Assembly: GCF_943373825.1 (NCBI RefSeq)
Contig: NZ_CALSBP010000002.1
Span: 1-64,000 of the forward strand
DNA: 64,000 nucleotides
Source: Aquimarina spinulae
GTDB lineage: Bacteria > Bacteroidota > Bacteroidia > Flavobacteriales > Flavobacteriaceae
Direction: 5' to 3'
Position 1 is the stretch's first letter. Every line of letters begins with the position of its first letter. The notes under the pieces are model-generated. The model did no database searches. It was not told where the DNA came from and saw only the letters and a program-made list of their open reading frames with translations. A program made the translations under genes and the position numbers. Positions 35,215 to 45,502 of this stretch are shown piece by piece.

Positions 35215-36926
35215 ACATAAGATCTATTAAATATTTATTTTATATCACTTTACTTGTCCTAAATTTTTCTTGTAAAAATAATACAGAAGTAAAGCAAGAG
35301 GTCAAACCAGTTGTTGGTCTCATTACTCAAAAAGCTATGGTTGTTTCTGCCCGGGAGGAGGCTTCAAAAATTGGAGCAGACATCATGAAAAAAGGAGGAA
35401 ATGCTTTTGATGCTATGGTTGGTACAGCTATGGCTTTAGCAGTTACATACCCTGTAGCAGGAAACTTGGGAGGTGGTGGATTTATGGTATATCGAAAAGC
35501 TAATGGTGAAACTGGTGCTTTGGATTATAGAGAAAAAGGACCTCTAGCTTCTACCAAAGATATGTACCTTGATGATAAAGGAGAATTTATCGCTAAAAAA
35601 AGTCAACTCGGAGCTATGGCTGTTGGTGTTCCCGGAACTATTGCCGGTATTTTTGAAGTGCATAAAAAATTTGGGTCCTTACCTATTGAAGACATACTTA
35701 CTCCTGTAGTACAATTGGCAAAAAGAGGTTTTGTGATTACTGAAAAACAAGAAAGACGCTTTGTACATTATAAAGATTTATTCTATGAGGCTAATGAAGA
35801 TACAATTCCTATTCTTAGAGGTTACAAAGCTAATGATACCTTAAAAAACATAAAACTAGCTGAAACACTAGAGAGGATCATTAAAAATGGAGCTGCCGAG
35901 TTGTATGAAGGCGAATCTGGTCAAAAACTGGTTAATTTCATCCAATCTAGAGGTGGTATCATTACTATGGATGATTTGGCAAAATACAAAGCAAAATGGC
36001 GTAAACCTGTACAGTTTAGGTATAAAAACCTCAATATAACTTCTATGTCTCCACCTTCGAGTGGCGGCATATGTCTTGCTCAGATCATGAAGATGATCGA
36101 ACCTTATGACCTAAGTAACTATGGGCATAATTCTCTTAAAAGTATACAGGTAATTACAGAAGCAGAACGAAGGGCTTATGCAGATCGCAGTTTTTATTTA
36201 GGTGATCCTGATTTTGTAAAAATCCCTATCGATACATTGATTAATGAATCCTACCTTTCTAATCGCATGCTAGATTTTAGTTTTGACAAGGCTACATTAT
36301 CTTCAGATATTAATCGTGGCAGCATTCCAGGATATGAAAGTGACGAAACTACCCACTACTCTATTGTAGATCAATTCGGAAATGCTATTTCGGTAACAAC
36401 GACACTTAACGGAGCTTATGGTTCTAAATTATATGTTCCAGAATTAGGTTTCTTTCTAAATAATGAGATGGATGATTTTAGTGCCAAACCTGGTGTACCA
36501 AATATGTTTGGATTAACAGGCGCAGAAGCCAATGCCATAGCTCCCGAAAAAAGAATGTTAAGCTCTATGACTCCTACAATTGTAGAAAAAGATGGAAAAT
36601 TTTGGATGTCTGTTGGTACTCCTGGTGGATCTACCATTATTACTTCAGTACTGCAGACTATTTTAAATGTGAAAGAATACGGAATGACTATGCAGGATGC
36701 GGTCAACGCTCCAAGATTTCATCATCAGTGGTTACCAGATGTAGTAGTATTTGAACCAGAGTCATTTGATAATACTCTACTAGATAGCCTACGGCAAAAA
36801 GGATATCAAATTAATGAAGAAGATTCTAAAATTATAGGCAAGGTTGATGGTATTCTTGTTCTTCCTGATGGAAGACTCGAAGGTGGAGCAGATAAAAGAG
36901 GGGATGATACTGCGGTAGGATTTTAA
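35211..36926 (+). CDS. ggt: Gamma-glutamyltransferase (lipoprotein)
   Basis: A 571-residue protein with a lipoprotein leader (LVLNFSC, Cys21). GGT motifs include GNAFDAMVGTAMAL (63-76), GNLGGGGF (84-91), PPSSGGI (281-287), and the nucleophile at the new N-terminus of the small subunit, Thr381 in ETTHYS. The oxyanion-type GTPGGS lies later. The precursor cleaves itself into two subunits and hydrolyses or transfers gamma-glutamyl groups from glutathione in the periplasm. Start codon overlaps acpH by four bases, and the AlkD-like gene follows 13 bases after the stop. Confidence 0.92.
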   Translation: MNIRSIKYLFYITLLVLNFSCKNNTEVKQEVKPVVGLITQKAMVVSAREEASKIGADIMKKGGNAFDAMVGTAMALAVTYPVAGNLGGGGFMVYRKANGETGALDYREKGPLASTKDMYLDDKGEFIAKKSQLGAMAVGVPGTIAGIFEVHKKFGSLPIEDILTPVVQLAKRGFVITEKQERRFVHYKDLFYEANEDTIPILRGYKANDTLKNIKLAETLERIIKNGAAELYEGESGQKLVNFIQSRGGIITMDDLAKYKAKWRKPVQFRYKNLNITSMSPPSSGGICLAQIMKMIEPYDLSNYGHNSLKSIQVITEAERRAYADRSFYLGDPDFVKIPIDTLINESYLSNRMLDFSFDKATLSSDINRGSIPGYESDETTHYSIVDQFGNAISVTTTLNGAYGSKLYVPELGFFLNNEMDDFSAKPGVPNMFGLTGAEANAIAPEKRMLSSMTPTIVEKDGKFWMSVGTPGGSTIITSVLQTILNVKEYGMTMQDAVNAPRFHHQWLPDVVVFEPESFDNTLLDSLRQKGYQINEEDSKIIGKVDGILVLPDGRLEGGADKRGDDTAVGF

Positions 36927-36939
36927 TCTATATAAAAAT

Positions 36940-37617
36940 ATGGATTTCATAACCTCTCTAATGTCTATACTCCAAGACCATGCTAATGCTGAAGAAGCAA
37001 TACGAATGGAAGCCTATATGAAAAATCGTTTTTCTTATTATGGCATAAAAGCTCCTGTAAGAAAATCGCTTCTAAAAGATGTTATTCTTCAATATACACC
37101 TACTCTCACTCATGATAGTGTGATTAGTATTGCAAAGGCTCTCTATAAAAAACCTCAACGCGAACTTCATTATTGCGCTATGGAACTGGTTGATCGGTTC
37201 TTAAAAAAGAAATATAATATAGGTGACATTGATTTTATAGAACAATTGATCTCTACTAACTCTTGGTGGGATTCGGTTGATTTTATAGCAAAACATATTT
37301 TGGGTAAATATTTATTGCAATTCCCAAATCAAATACATCCCGTAATTGAGGGTTTTTCAAACTCTGATAAGATGTGGCTTAACAGAAGTGCAATCTTATT
37401 TCAATTAGGATATAAAGACCAAACGGATTATCAATTATTATGTAGTCTTTGTGAGCAACACAAATCTTCTAATGAGTTCTTTATAAAGAAAGCTATCGGT
37501 TGGGCGTTGCGAGAATACTCAAAAGTAAATCCTGATGCCGTAGTAGACTTTATAACCAACACTAAACTGAAACCTTTATCTGAAAAAGAAGGATTAAAAA
37601 GAATTCGTTCATCTTAA
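36940..37617 (+). CDS. DNA alkylation repair protein (AlkD-like)
   Basis: A 225-residue all-helical protein of HEAT-like repeats. AlkD-family landmarks are YYGIKAPVRKS (33-43), NSWWDSVDFIAKHILG, and WALREYSKVNPDAVVDF near the end. Such proteins excise bulky or charged alkylated bases without base flipping. It is the third gene of the acpH-ggt cluster. Confidence 0.85.
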   Translation: MDFITSLMSILQDHANAEEAIRMEAYMKNRFSYYGIKAPVRKSLLKDVILQYTPTLTHDSVISIAKALYKKPQRELHYCAMELVDRFLKKKYNIGDIDFIEQLISTNSWWDSVDFIAKHILGKYLLQFPNQIHPVIEGFSNSDKMWLNRSAILFQLGYKDQTDYQLLCSLCEQHKSSNEFFIKKAIGWALREYSKVNPDAVVDFITNTKLKPLSEKEGLKRIRSS

Positions 37618-37624
37618 TCTGCCC

Positions 37625-37646
37625 AGAGCCCTGATATTAGGGCTCT
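37625..37646. terminator. Hairpin between convergent genes
   Basis: AGAGCCCT (37625-37632) pairs perfectly with AGGGCTCT (37639-37646) around a six-base loop, between the AlkD-like gene (plus) and the DUF2807 gene (minus). There is no T-run on either strand, so termination would be inefficient or Rho-dependent. Confidence 0.4.
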
Positions 37647-37689
37647 AGTATGACAGATAAAGAATAGTAACACTTAAATTATTCTGTAC

Positions 37690-38424
37690 TTAATCTACCT
37701 TTTTTATTTTACCCATCCCGCGATGGTCTAATTTTGTAGTTTTAGCATTTCCTTTATAATAAACACTACCAATACCAGAAGAGGTTATGTTTATTTCTTG
37801 TTGTGCATTTACTTCTACTTTTCCGATACCAGAGTTATTAATCTCTAATTTCTGAGCAACCAAATCAAAAGCTCTTAAAGCTCCTGTTCCATTATTATCA
37901 AGAATTACTTCTGCAACCTTTCCTTTCAAAGTAAAATTACCTACCATAGAAATTTCACCATCTAGTTTCTTACAATCTAATTCTAAAGATGCATTTCCTA
38001 CTCCAGATGCCTCAACATCAAGTGTGTTTAAGGAAAGTTTAGAAGAAGTTTTAACATTCCCTACTCCCTTTACCTCTAACTTTGCTATATCTTTTAGCGT
38101 CACATAAACGTTCATTTTGGTTTTTCTTTTCACACTTATACCTTTTTTCCAGCCTAAAACCAGTGCATTCCCTTTGTTTTTAACAATTACAGCTTCTTGC
38201 AGGTTCTCATCAGTTTCTACTTTTACAGATTCATTTTGTCCCTGAGAGAGGTATACATTATAAACTCCGTTTACGATGATTTCATTAAAAGTCGATATTG
38301 TTCTTTCTTGGGTAACAACATTACCATTACCTCTTAACTTATTTTGAGCTATCATCGGATTAATGGCTAATAAGGATACCATCATACAGATTAAGACTGC
38401 CAAATTATTGCTTTGTGTTTTCAT
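37690..38424 (-). CDS. DUF2807 (GIN domain) secreted protein
   Basis: A 244-residue protein with a signal peptide (MKTQSNN..., cleavage probably after MIAQ). A repetitive beta-helix-like body follows: FNEIIVNGVYNVYLSQG, KLEVKGVGNVKT, DVEASGVGNASL, KLEINNSGIGKVEV and SSGIGSVYYKG. This is the DUF2807 'head GIN' domain, widespread in Bacteroidota and proposed to be an adhesin-like periplasmic or outer-membrane-associated domain. The function is unproven. It is monocistronic, with its own leader region. Confidence 0.85.
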   Translation of the reverse strand: MKTQSNNLAVLICMMVSLLAINPMIAQNKLRGNGNVVTQERTISTFNEIIVNGVYNVYLSQGQNESVKVETDENLQEAVIVKNKGNALVLGWKKGISVKRKTKMNVYVTLKDIAKLEVKGVGNVKTSSKLSLNTLDVEASGVGNASLELDCKKLDGEISMVGNFTLKGKVAEVILDNNGTGALRAFDLVAQKLEINNSGIGKVEVNAQQEINITSSGIGSVYYKGNAKTTKLDHRGMGKIKKVD

Positions 38425-38702
38425 TTTAGATCTATTTTAAATGTTTTTTGATGATTTTATTTATAATCAAAAGACAAAACTATTCTCATATTGTTACAGT
38501 TAACAGAGTACAAAATTCAAAAACTAGAAAGCAACAAAAAATAACTGTATGATTGGAAATAATTAAGATTATAAAAAATCATCTCTAATTATTAGGTATT
38601 TGTCACTTATATTATGGCACTAATCTCAAACTATCTATTACTAATGATTCTTAAAAATGTTATTTTAATGATAAATATATATGGGCTTGTCATATGTATA
38701 GA
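38425..38702. other. Intergenic region, no gene seen
   Basis: About 280 bases between the DUF2807 gene start and the dnaK terminator. AT-rich. It must hold the DUF2807 promoter, but no clear TTG/TAnnTTTG pair stands out. Confidence 0.35.
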
Positions 38703-38738
38703 AAAACAAAAAATGCGTAGCCAAAAGCTACGCATTTT
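38703..38738 (-). terminator. Rho-independent terminator of dnaK
   Basis: AAATGCGTAGC (38711-38721) pairs perfectly with GCTACGCATTT (38727-38737). On the minus strand the stem is followed by a T-rich run. It lies 25 bases past the dnaK stop. Confidence 0.85.
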
Positions 38739-38762
38739 AATTATATATAAACTAGTTTATAT

Positions 38763-40682
38763 TTACTTTACTTCTTCAAAATCAACATCTTCTACATCGC
38801 TTCCTTCAGAATCATCACCAGAAGACTGGTCTGCTCCTGCTCCAGCATCAGGTCCAGGTTGTCCGCCCTGTTGTGCATCAGCCTGAGCTTTATACATTTC
38901 TTCGCTAGCGACTTTCCACGCTTCATTGATTTTATCAAGAGCAGATTGAATTAAAGCCAAATCTTTAGACTCGTATGCTTTCTTCAATTCTTCTAAAGCT
39001 TCTTCGATTGGTTTTTTCTTATCATCTGATAATTTATCACCAAACTCTTTAAGTTGCTTTTCTGTTTGGAAGATCATTCCATCTGCTTCATTAAGCTTAT
39101 CTGCAGTTTCTTTTGCTGTCTTATCTGCTTCGGCATTAGCCTCTGCTTCTTTTTTCATTTTCTCGATTTCCTCCTCTGTTAATCCAGAAGAAGCTTCGAT
39201 ACGAATATCCTGAGATTTGTTTGTAGCTTTATCTGTAGCAGAAACTTTGATGATACCATTAGCATCAATATCAAAAGTAACTTCAATCTGAGGAGTTCCT
39301 CTTTGTGCTGGTGGAATTCCATCTAAGTGAAAACGACCAATTGTCTTGTTATCTGCTGCCATTGGACGCTCACCTTGTAGTACATGAATCTCTACCGATG
39401 GCTGATTATCTGCAGCTGTAGAAAATACTTGCGATTTCTTGGTAGGGATAGTAGTGTTAGCATCAATAAGCTTAGTCATTACATTACCCATTGTTTCGAT
39501 ACCAAGAGAAAGTGGAGTTACATCTAACAAAAGTACATCTTTAACGTCTCCTGTTAATACTCCTCCTTGAATTGCTGCTCCAACCGCAACAACCTCATCT
39601 GGATTCACACCTTTACTTGGTGCTTTTCCAAAGAATTTCTCTACTGCTTCCTGTACTGCAGGAATACGAGTAGATCCACCAACTAATATAATCTCATCAA
39701 TATCGCTTGTAGATAATCCTGCTGCCTTAAGCGCAGTACGACAAGGCTCTATAGTTCTTTTTACTAAATCATCGATCAATTGATCAAATTTAGATTTAGT
39801 TAATGATCTTACCAAGTGTTTAGGTCCACTTGCTGTAGCGGTAACATATGGCAAATTAATTTCTGTTTGCGAAGAAGATGATAATTCAATCTTAGCCTTT
39901 TCTGCAGCTTCTTTAAGACGTTGTAATGCCATAGGATCTTGTCTAAGGTCCATATTTTCATCAGCCTTAAACTCTTCTGCTAACCAATCAATTATTTTTT
40001 GATCTACATCATCTCCTCCTAAATGTGTATCTCCATCTGTAGATAGTACTTCAAAAACACCATCTCCTAATTCGAGGATAGATACATCATGTGTACCTCC
40101 ACCAAAATCAAATACAACGATTTTCTGATCTGTACCTTTTTTATCAAGTCCATATGCCAGTGCTGCTGCTGTAGGCTCATTAATAATTCGCTCTACTTTA
40201 AGGCCTGCAATCTCGCCAGCTTCTTTAGTAGCCTGACGTTGTGCATCATTAAAGTAAGCAGGTACAGTAATTACTGCACTAGTTACATCCTGACCAAGAT
40301 AATCCTCTGCAGTTTTCTTCATTTTCTGAAGTGTCATTGCAGATAATTCTTGTGGTGTATATAAACGACCATCGATATCTACTCGAGGTGTATCATTATC
40401 TCCTTTTACAACTTTATAAGCTGCTCTTTCAGCTTCTTTTGAAGATTCTGAGAATTTATTTCCCATAAACCTCTTAATAGAAGAGATAGTCTTAGTTGGA
40501 TTTGTAACCGCTTGACGTTTTGCAGGATCTCCTACTTTAATTTCTCCTCCTTCTACAAAAGCTATTACAGAAGGGGTAGTTCTTTTACCTTCGGCATTAG
40601 GGATTACTACAGGCTCATTACCTTCCATTACAGAAACACAAGAGTTGGTTGTCCCTAAGTCTATTCCTATTATTTTACTCAT
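38763..40682 (-). CDS. dnaK: Chaperone DnaK (Hsp70)
   Basis: A 639-residue Hsp70. Nucleotide-binding domain starts [17 protein letters not shown], with [14 protein letters not shown] and [13 protein letters not shown]. The linker [18 protein letters not shown] leads to the substrate-binding domain, and the helical lid ends in a Gly/Gln/Asp-rich tail and [11 protein letters not shown]. It folds proteins with DnaJ and GrpE, whose genes are not in this window. Full length. GGGTHDVS has H where many have F. Confidence 0.97.
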   Translation of the reverse strand: MSKIIGIDLGTTNSCVSVMEGNEPVVIPNAEGKRTTPSVIAFVEGGEIKVGDPAKRQAVTNPTKTISSIKRFMGNKFSESSKEAERAAYKVVKGDNDTPRVDIDGRLYTPQELSAMTLQKMKKTAEDYLGQDVTSAVITVPAYFNDAQRQATKEAGEIAGLKVERIINEPTAAALAYGLDKKGTDQKIVVFDFGGGTHDVSILELGDGVFEVLSTDGDTHLGGDDVDQKIIDWLAEEFKADENMDLRQDPMALQRLKEAAEKAKIELSSSSQTEINLPYVTATASGPKHLVRSLTKSKFDQLIDDLVKRTIEPCRTALKAAGLSTSDIDEIILVGGSTRIPAVQEAVEKFFGKAPSKGVNPDEVVAVGAAIQGGVLTGDVKDVLLLDVTPLSLGIETMGNVMTKLIDANTTIPTKKSQVFSTAADNQPSVEIHVLQGERPMAADNKTIGRFHLDGIPPAQRGTPQIEVTFDIDANGIIKVSATDKATNKSQDIRIEASSGLTEEEIEKMKKEAEANAEADKTAKETADKLNEADGMIFQTEKQLKEFGDKLSDDKKKPIEEALEELKKAYESKDLALIQSALDKINEAWKVASEEMYKAQADAQQGGQPGPDAGAGADQSSGDDSEGSDVEDVDFEEVK

Positions 40683-40760
40683 TTTTATCTTAAATTGTTA
40701 TACTATTATTCTTAATAACTTATTGCTGTTAAGTCAATGATTATGCCATTACGATCTATC

Positions 40761-40773
40761 TGACAGGATGTCA
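40761..40773. promoter_or_regulatory. Short inverted repeat upstream of dnaK
   Basis: TGACAGGATGTCA is a 5-bp inverted repeat with a three-base spacer about 80 bases before the dnaK start. It could be a heat-shock control site, but no CIRCE element is present and the link is inference. Confidence 0.3.
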
Positions 40774-40908
40774 TTATTGTTTTAGTCTTCTTAATGAATT
40801 GATCATAAAGGCAAAAGAAAAACAATATTAACTATTCTTTAAAAAATGAGTTTCTTTGTTGTCAAAAAACTATATTTACCCCCGAAATTTTATCAATAAT
40901 TTTGTATT

Positions 40909-42333
40909 ATGGAATGCATCAGTGTTTTTGATATGCTGAAAATAGGCGTAGGTCCTTCAAGTTCACATACATTAGGTCCCTGGCGTGCTGGAAGACGATG
41001 GATCGCAGAACTAAAAGAAAAAGAACTCTTTGAATCTGTCTCAGCAATTACTATCGATCTTTTTGGATCATTATCACTAACAGGAAAAGGTCATGCAACA
41101 GATATTGCTGTAATTTTAGGCTTATGCGGTTACGATCCTCAAACTATTGATGTTTCTACAATTGCTACTATTATTGAAAATATAAACATTTCTAAGCAAC
41201 TCTTCTTTAATAGTGAATTTCAGGTATCTTTTGATCCAAAAACACAAATTATATTTAATAGAGAGTTTAAAGAATTTCATCCTAATGGTATGACTTTTCA
41301 TGCCGACCTGAAAGATGGAAAAAAAGTATCGTCTTCTTTTTATTCTATTGGTGGAGGTTTTGTAGTAAAAGAAGAACGAAAGAGAAAAGAAAAAAAGCGT
41401 ATTGCTTTTAAACAATTCCCTATGCCTATTCATAAGGCAACTGATCTCTTAGAGTATTGTACATCAAAAAACAAAAAAGTATCCGAAATTGTTCTCGACA
41501 ATGAACGTTCATTACAAAGCGATGCTGAAATCGATGAAAGAATTGCACAAGTCTGGAAGGTAATGCTAGAATCTATGTATACTGGTTGTCATACAGAAGG
41601 TACATTACCTGGTGGATTAAATGTAAGACGAAGAGCGTATGATACTCATAAAAAACTGATGGGTACTACTGTTTATACTACTCCAACAGAATGGATTGAA
41701 GCTATTCGAAATACTGAAGTGAAATTTCGTCAAATATTAAAATGGGTATCTTGTTTTGCCTTGGCAGTAAATGAGGTAAATGCATCTCTGGGTCGTGTAG
41801 TGACTGCCCCTACTAATGGAAGTGCTGGTGTAATTCCGGCAGTAATGATGTATTATATGGTTATCGAAAACCACGATGCAAATTTTGATGATGTAAAACA
41901 ATTTATGCTGGTTGCAGGAGAAATTGGCAGTCTTTTCAAAAAAGGAGCTACTATTTCTGCAGCTATGGGAGGATGCCAGGCAGAAATTGGAGTCTCGTCT
42001 GCAATGGCGGCTGGTGCTTTAACCGAGCTTATGGGAGGTACTCCAGAACAAGTATTAATGGCAAGTGAAATTGCAATGGAGCATCATCTTGGATTAACAT
42101 GTGATCCTATCGCTGGATTGGTACAAATCCCTTGTATCGAACGAAATGCAATGGGAGCCATAAAAGCTATTAATGCTTGCGAAATGGCTTTGGATACAGA
42201 TGCTGCAAATGCTAAAGTACCATTAGATAAAGTAATTGAAACTATGTGGGAAACCGCTCAGGATATGAATACAAAATATAAAGAAACCAGTGAAGGTGGT
42301 TTGGCAGTAAAAGTAAATCTTAGTGATTGCTAA
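40909..42333 (+). CDS. sdaA: L-serine ammonia-lyase (iron-sulfur, single chain)
   Basis: A 474-residue protein. The N-terminal beta domain has [20 protein letters not shown]. The catalytic alpha domain has the cysteines expected for the 4Fe-4S cluster in [34 protein letters not shown] and [14 protein letters not shown]. It deaminates L-serine to pyruvate and ammonia. The single-chain arrangement matches SdaA of many bacteria. It is divergent from dnaK with 226 bases between; a TAATTTTG at 40897-40904 is too near the ATG to be an ordinary promoter unless the transcript is leaderless. Confidence 0.93.
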   Translation: MECISVFDMLKIGVGPSSSHTLGPWRAGRRWIAELKEKELFESVSAITIDLFGSLSLTGKGHATDIAVILGLCGYDPQTIDVSTIATIIENINISKQLFFNSEFQVSFDPKTQIIFNREFKEFHPNGMTFHADLKDGKKVSSSFYSIGGGFVVKEERKRKEKKRIAFKQFPMPIHKATDLLEYCTSKNKKVSEIVLDNERSLQSDAEIDERIAQVWKVMLESMYTGCHTEGTLPGGLNVRRRAYDTHKKLMGTTVYTTPTEWIEAIRNTEVKFRQILKWVSCFALAVNEVNASLGRVVTAPTNGSAGVIPAVMMYYMVIENHDANFDDVKQFMLVAGEIGSLFKKGATISAAMGGCQAEIGVSSAMAAGALTELMGGTPEQVLMASEIAMEHHLGLTCDPIAGLVQIPCIERNAMGAIKAINACEMALDTDAANAKVPLDKVIETMWETAQDMNTKYKETSEGGLAVKVNLSDC

Positions 42334-42412
42334 TCTATAAATCACCAATAATAAAACACAAAGGTCAAAACTTATAACAAGCGTTACGTTACTGGTATTT
42401 AATTAATATATT

Positions 42413-42901
42413 TTACTTACACCCTTCTCTAAATCTGGTATCTGCAATAGCAATAATTTTCCAGGTTTTACCGTCATTAAATAGTTGAAATACATTTACG
42501 CCACAGTGACTAAAATTATCATTGACATAAAACTCATAAGGAGTCCAGGCATTTGCAATTGCAGAATCTGCTTCGATTTTAAATGCTAATAAACGTTCGT
42601 CCCATTTTTGTTCTGCTGGTCTATTTTGTATAGCAATTAAAATTTTTTCTATATCATTCTTTACTGTTTTTATCTCTCCTTCTTTGGTTCTCACTATAGT
42701 TTGTACTGCTATGTTTTTATCTATAGTAGTTTTCATTTTAGCAGTATCACCAGCATGAAAACCTTCAAAAAACTCTAAAACAGTCTGTTTCACTTCTTTT
42801 TCGTAACGGTTTTGGTCATCTTTGGATATACTTTTTTGAGAAAAAACATGGCCTGAGAAGAATAAAACAACCAATATTGATACTTTATACATAATGTTCA
42901 T
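42413..42901 (-). CDS. Secreted NTF2/SnoaL-like small protein
   Basis: A 162-residue protein with a signal peptide (MYKVSILVVLFFSGHVFSQ). The mature part has the cone-fold pattern of NTF2-like proteins: VKQTVLEFFEGFHAGDTAKM, then FYVNDNFSHCGVNVFQLF and WKIIAIADTRFREGC. Such proteins often have unknown roles in the periplasm of Bacteroidota. Start may be 42901 or the ATG three codons in. It is convergent with sdaA. Confidence 0.7.
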   Translation of the reverse strand: MNIMYKVSILVVLFFSGHVFSQKSISKDDQNRYEKEVKQTVLEFFEGFHAGDTAKMKTTIDKNIAVQTIVRTKEGEIKTVKNDIEKILIAIQNRPAEQKWDERLLAFKIEADSAIANAWTPYEFYVNDNFSHCGVNVFQLFNDGKTWKIIAIADTRFREGCK

Positions 42902-42997
42902 TATTTTTGAATAGGTATAAAAATAAGATTTTAATCACTTCTATACTATATAATTTTCACTTCATTGTATCAAAGAAAAATCAAAAACGAATTACAC

Positions 42998-43028
42998 TTG
43001 TTACCATATAGGTAATTGATTACTTTTA
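42998..43028 (+). promoter_or_regulatory. Promoter of panB
   Basis: TTG at 42998-43000, 20 bases, then TACTTTTA at 43021-43028 (seven of eight matches to TAnnTTTG). The panB start at 43052 leaves a leader of about 20 bases, which supports that start over the in-frame ATG at 43016. Confidence 0.55.
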
Positions 43029-43051
43029 CAATCCTAAAAAAACAATTCAAA

Positions 43052-43870
43052 ATGTCTACAGCAAAAAAAGATTATAAGCGCGTTACAGTAAAATCTCTTG
43101 TCGAGATGAAAGCTAACCAAGAAAAGATATCTATGCTAACCGCTTATGATTACACGATGGCCAAAATTGTAGATGGTGCCGGAGTAGATGTTATTCTCGT
43201 CGGGGATTCTGCTTCAAATGTAATGGCTGGTCATGAAACTACATTACCTATTACATTAGATCAGATGATTTATCATGCATCTTCTGTAATTCGAGCAATT
43301 GATCGTGCATTGATCGTTGTAGATTTACCTTTTGGAAGCTACCAGAGTGATCCTAAAGAAGCTTTACGTTCTGCAATTCGTATTATGAAGGAATCGGGGG
43401 GGCATGCTGTAAAACTTGAAGGAGGAAAAGAAGTTAAGGAGTCTATTAAAAGAATCCTTAATGCCGGTATACCAGTTATGGGACACCTTGGTCTTACTCC
43501 ACAATCTATATACAAATTCGGAACCTATACTGTAAGGGCAAAAGAAGAAGAAGAAGCACAAAAATTAAAACAAGATGCTCTTATGCTTGAGAAAGCAGGA
43601 TGTTTTGCTGTCGTTCTTGAAAAAGTACCTGCCAAATTGGCTAAAGAAGTAGCAGAAAGTCTTACTATTCCTATCATTGGTATTGGAGCAGGAAATGGTG
43701 TAGATGGACAAGTATTGGTTACTCATGACATGTTAGGAATGACCCATGAATTTAATCCTCGTTTTTTAAGACGTTATTTAGACTTATATACAGAAATGAC
43801 TAATGCTTTTAAACAATACGTTACCGATGTGAAAGCTGTTGATTTCCCTAATGAGAATGAGCAATATTAA
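43052..43870 (+). CDS. panB: 3-methyl-2-oxobutanoate hydroxymethyltransferase
   Basis: I use ATG 43052 ([13 protein letters not shown]), 272 residues. The frame extends to 43016, but that would lie inside the promoter. PanB signatures are present: [51 protein letters not shown] and [16 protein letters not shown]. It transfers a methylene group from methylene-tetrahydrofolate to ketoisovalerate, the first step to pantothenate. The pseudouridine synthase gene follows 43 bases later and is probably co-transcribed. Confidence 0.95.
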   Translation: MSTAKKDYKRVTVKSLVEMKANQEKISMLTAYDYTMAKIVDGAGVDVILVGDSASNVMAGHETTLPITLDQMIYHASSVIRAIDRALIVVDLPFGSYQSDPKEALRSAIRIMKESGGHAVKLEGGKEVKESIKRILNAGIPVMGHLGLTPQSIYKFGTYTVRAKEEEEAQKLKQDALMLEKAGCFAVVLEKVPAKLAKEVAESLTIPIIGIGAGNGVDGQVLVTHDMLGMTHEFNPRFLRRYLDLYTEMTNAFKQYVTDVKAVDFPNENEQY

Positions 43871-43913
43871 TTAGTTAATAGTCGAATATACTCAATTACC
43901 TTATTTACAAAAG

Positions 43914-44615
43914 TTGGTCAAAAAAATCATTTCAAATAAAAACAATCTTCAGGTGCTGCATGAAGACAACCATATTATTGTTGTCAATAAGCGTTCGGGA
44001 GATATTGTACAAGGTGATAAGACTGGTGACAAACCTCTTAGCGAAGTTGTCAAAGAATATATTGCAGAAAAATATAATAAACCAGGAGCAGTATATTTAG
44101 GTGTTGTACACCGTTTAGATAGGCCTACTAGTGGAATCGTAGTGTTTGCAAGAACAAGTAAAGCTCTTCCCAGACTTAACGCATTATTTGCAAACAAAGA
44201 AGCTCAAAAGACATATTGGGCCGTAGTAAAGGGTTGCCCGCCTAAAAAGCATGACAACTTAACACATTGGCTAAAGCGTAATCCAAAACAGAATAAATCC
44301 TATGCATATACAAACGAAGTACCTGATAGTAAAAAAGCAATTTTAGAATACCAGTTAATCAAAAAGTTAGATAATTACTGTTTATTAGAAATTGATCTTC
44401 ATACGGGGCGCCATCATCAAATACGATCTCAGCTCTCTTATATTGGTTGCATAATTAAAGGGGATTTAAAATATGGAGCAAATCGTAGTAATAAAGATGG
44501 AAGCATTCATTTACATGCCCGTAAATTAACCTTTACTCATCCTGTTAAAAAAGAAACTATAGCTGTCATTGCTCCCCCTCCTTCTGATCCTATTTGGAAA
44601 GATTGCTTGATTTAA
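43914..44615 (+). CDS. RluA-family pseudouridine synthase
   Basis: A 233-residue enzyme. The catalytic motif is HRLDRPTSG with Asp69, and the C-terminal LHTGRHHQIRSQL block is typical of the RluA family, which converts uridine to pseudouridine in rRNA or tRNA. No S4 RNA-binding domain is present. Start is TTG at 43914: it is the only start-like codon before an in-frame TAG at 43872, and the family begins just here. Target RNA cannot be told. Confidence 0.9.
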   Translation: MVKKIISNKNNLQVLHEDNHIIVVNKRSGDIVQGDKTGDKPLSEVVKEYIAEKYNKPGAVYLGVVHRLDRPTSGIVVFARTSKALPRLNALFANKEAQKTYWAVVKGCPPKKHDNLTHWLKRNPKQNKSYAYTNEVPDSKKAILEYQLIKKLDNYCLLEIDLHTGRHHQIRSQLSYIGCIIKGDLKYGANRSNKDGSIHLHARKLTFTHPVKKETIAVIAPPPSDPIWKDCLI

Positions 44616-44638
44616 GCTTCCGATTGTTACTTTTTTAA

Positions 44639-45499
44639 CTACTTGTAAGTTCGTATACTTTCGATCACCACTGATGTTAAAATCAGAACACCACCAATAA
44701 CTGTAGAAAGTACAGGGATTTCTCTTAAAAAAATGATTCCAAGAATAATACCATATACCGGTTGAACACTACCAATAATACTAGCTGTTGTTGCAGAAAA
44801 TCGTTTAAAACTATATAAAAACAAGGTATGGCCAATGGCTGTCGTTAACAAGGCTAAAACCAAAACAAAAGGAAACTGGCTAATAATGCCCGAGCTATCC
44901 ATAATAAATAAGGCAGGTAATAATAATATTACCATTATTATTAATTGATACCACATTAGCATAGAACCATGATAATTACTAACTTTTGTTTTCATAATTA
45001 GATTTCGAAGAGCATAGCATAATGCCGAAAATACTCCCATAGCAACAGCTTTAGCATACGTATTTTCTATACTAAAATCCGGTACCAAAAAATAAATTCC
45101 TACCAGGACAAGTACTCCCAGTATCAAATGCATTTTCTGAAATTTAACTTTTAACACCAAAGGTTCTAGTAAAGCGGTAATGACTGGATAAGTAAATAAA
45201 GACAACATACCAATAGCCACATTTGACATTTTTAGAGCATAAAAATAAGTGATCCAATGTAGCCCCATAAGTATCCCTCCTGTAAGAATGGGAATACGAT
45301 CCTTAGTTTCAATTTTAAATGATATCTTTTTCCATTTACAAAACAAGAATAATATGCACGCTGCTAAAATAGCTCTATAGCCAATAATAACAGGTACTGG
45401 CATATCGATATGTCTTCCTAATACCCCAGAGGTACTAATGAGCAACATAGCAAAATTTAACTCGAGTATGTTTCTTAAGTGTTGGTTACTTTTTGACAA
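44639..45499 (-). CDS. EamA/DMT-family transporter
   Basis: A 286-residue protein with ten hydrophobic helices in two similar halves of about 140 residues, the EamA layout. Conserved pieces include GVLGRHIDMPVPVIIGYRAI, ALLEPLVLKVKF and SVQPVYGIILGIIFLREIP. Inner-membrane exporter or importer of metabolites; substrate unknown. The start is four bases past the stop of the T9SS type B gene on the same strand, so the two are probably co-transcribed. Confidence 0.88.
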   Translation of the reverse strand: MSKSNQHLRNILELNFAMLLISTSGVLGRHIDMPVPVIIGYRAILAACILFLFCKWKKISFKIETKDRIPILTGGILMGLHWITYFYALKMSNVAIGMLSLFTYPVITALLEPLVLKVKFQKMHLILGVLVLVGIYFLVPDFSIENTYAKAVAMGVFSALCYALRNLIMKTKVSNYHGSMLMWYQLIIMVILLLPALFIMDSSGIISQFPFVLVLALLTTAIGHTLFLYSFKRFSATTASIIGSVQPVYGIILGIIFLREIPVLSTVIGGVLILTSVVIESIRTYK

Positions 45500-45502
45500 G
45501 GT

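Noticed and set aside
38614..38886. A 90-codon plus-strand frame overlapping the end of dnaK
   Set aside because: Its second half is the complement of dnaK's low-complexity tail and it runs through the dnaK terminator.
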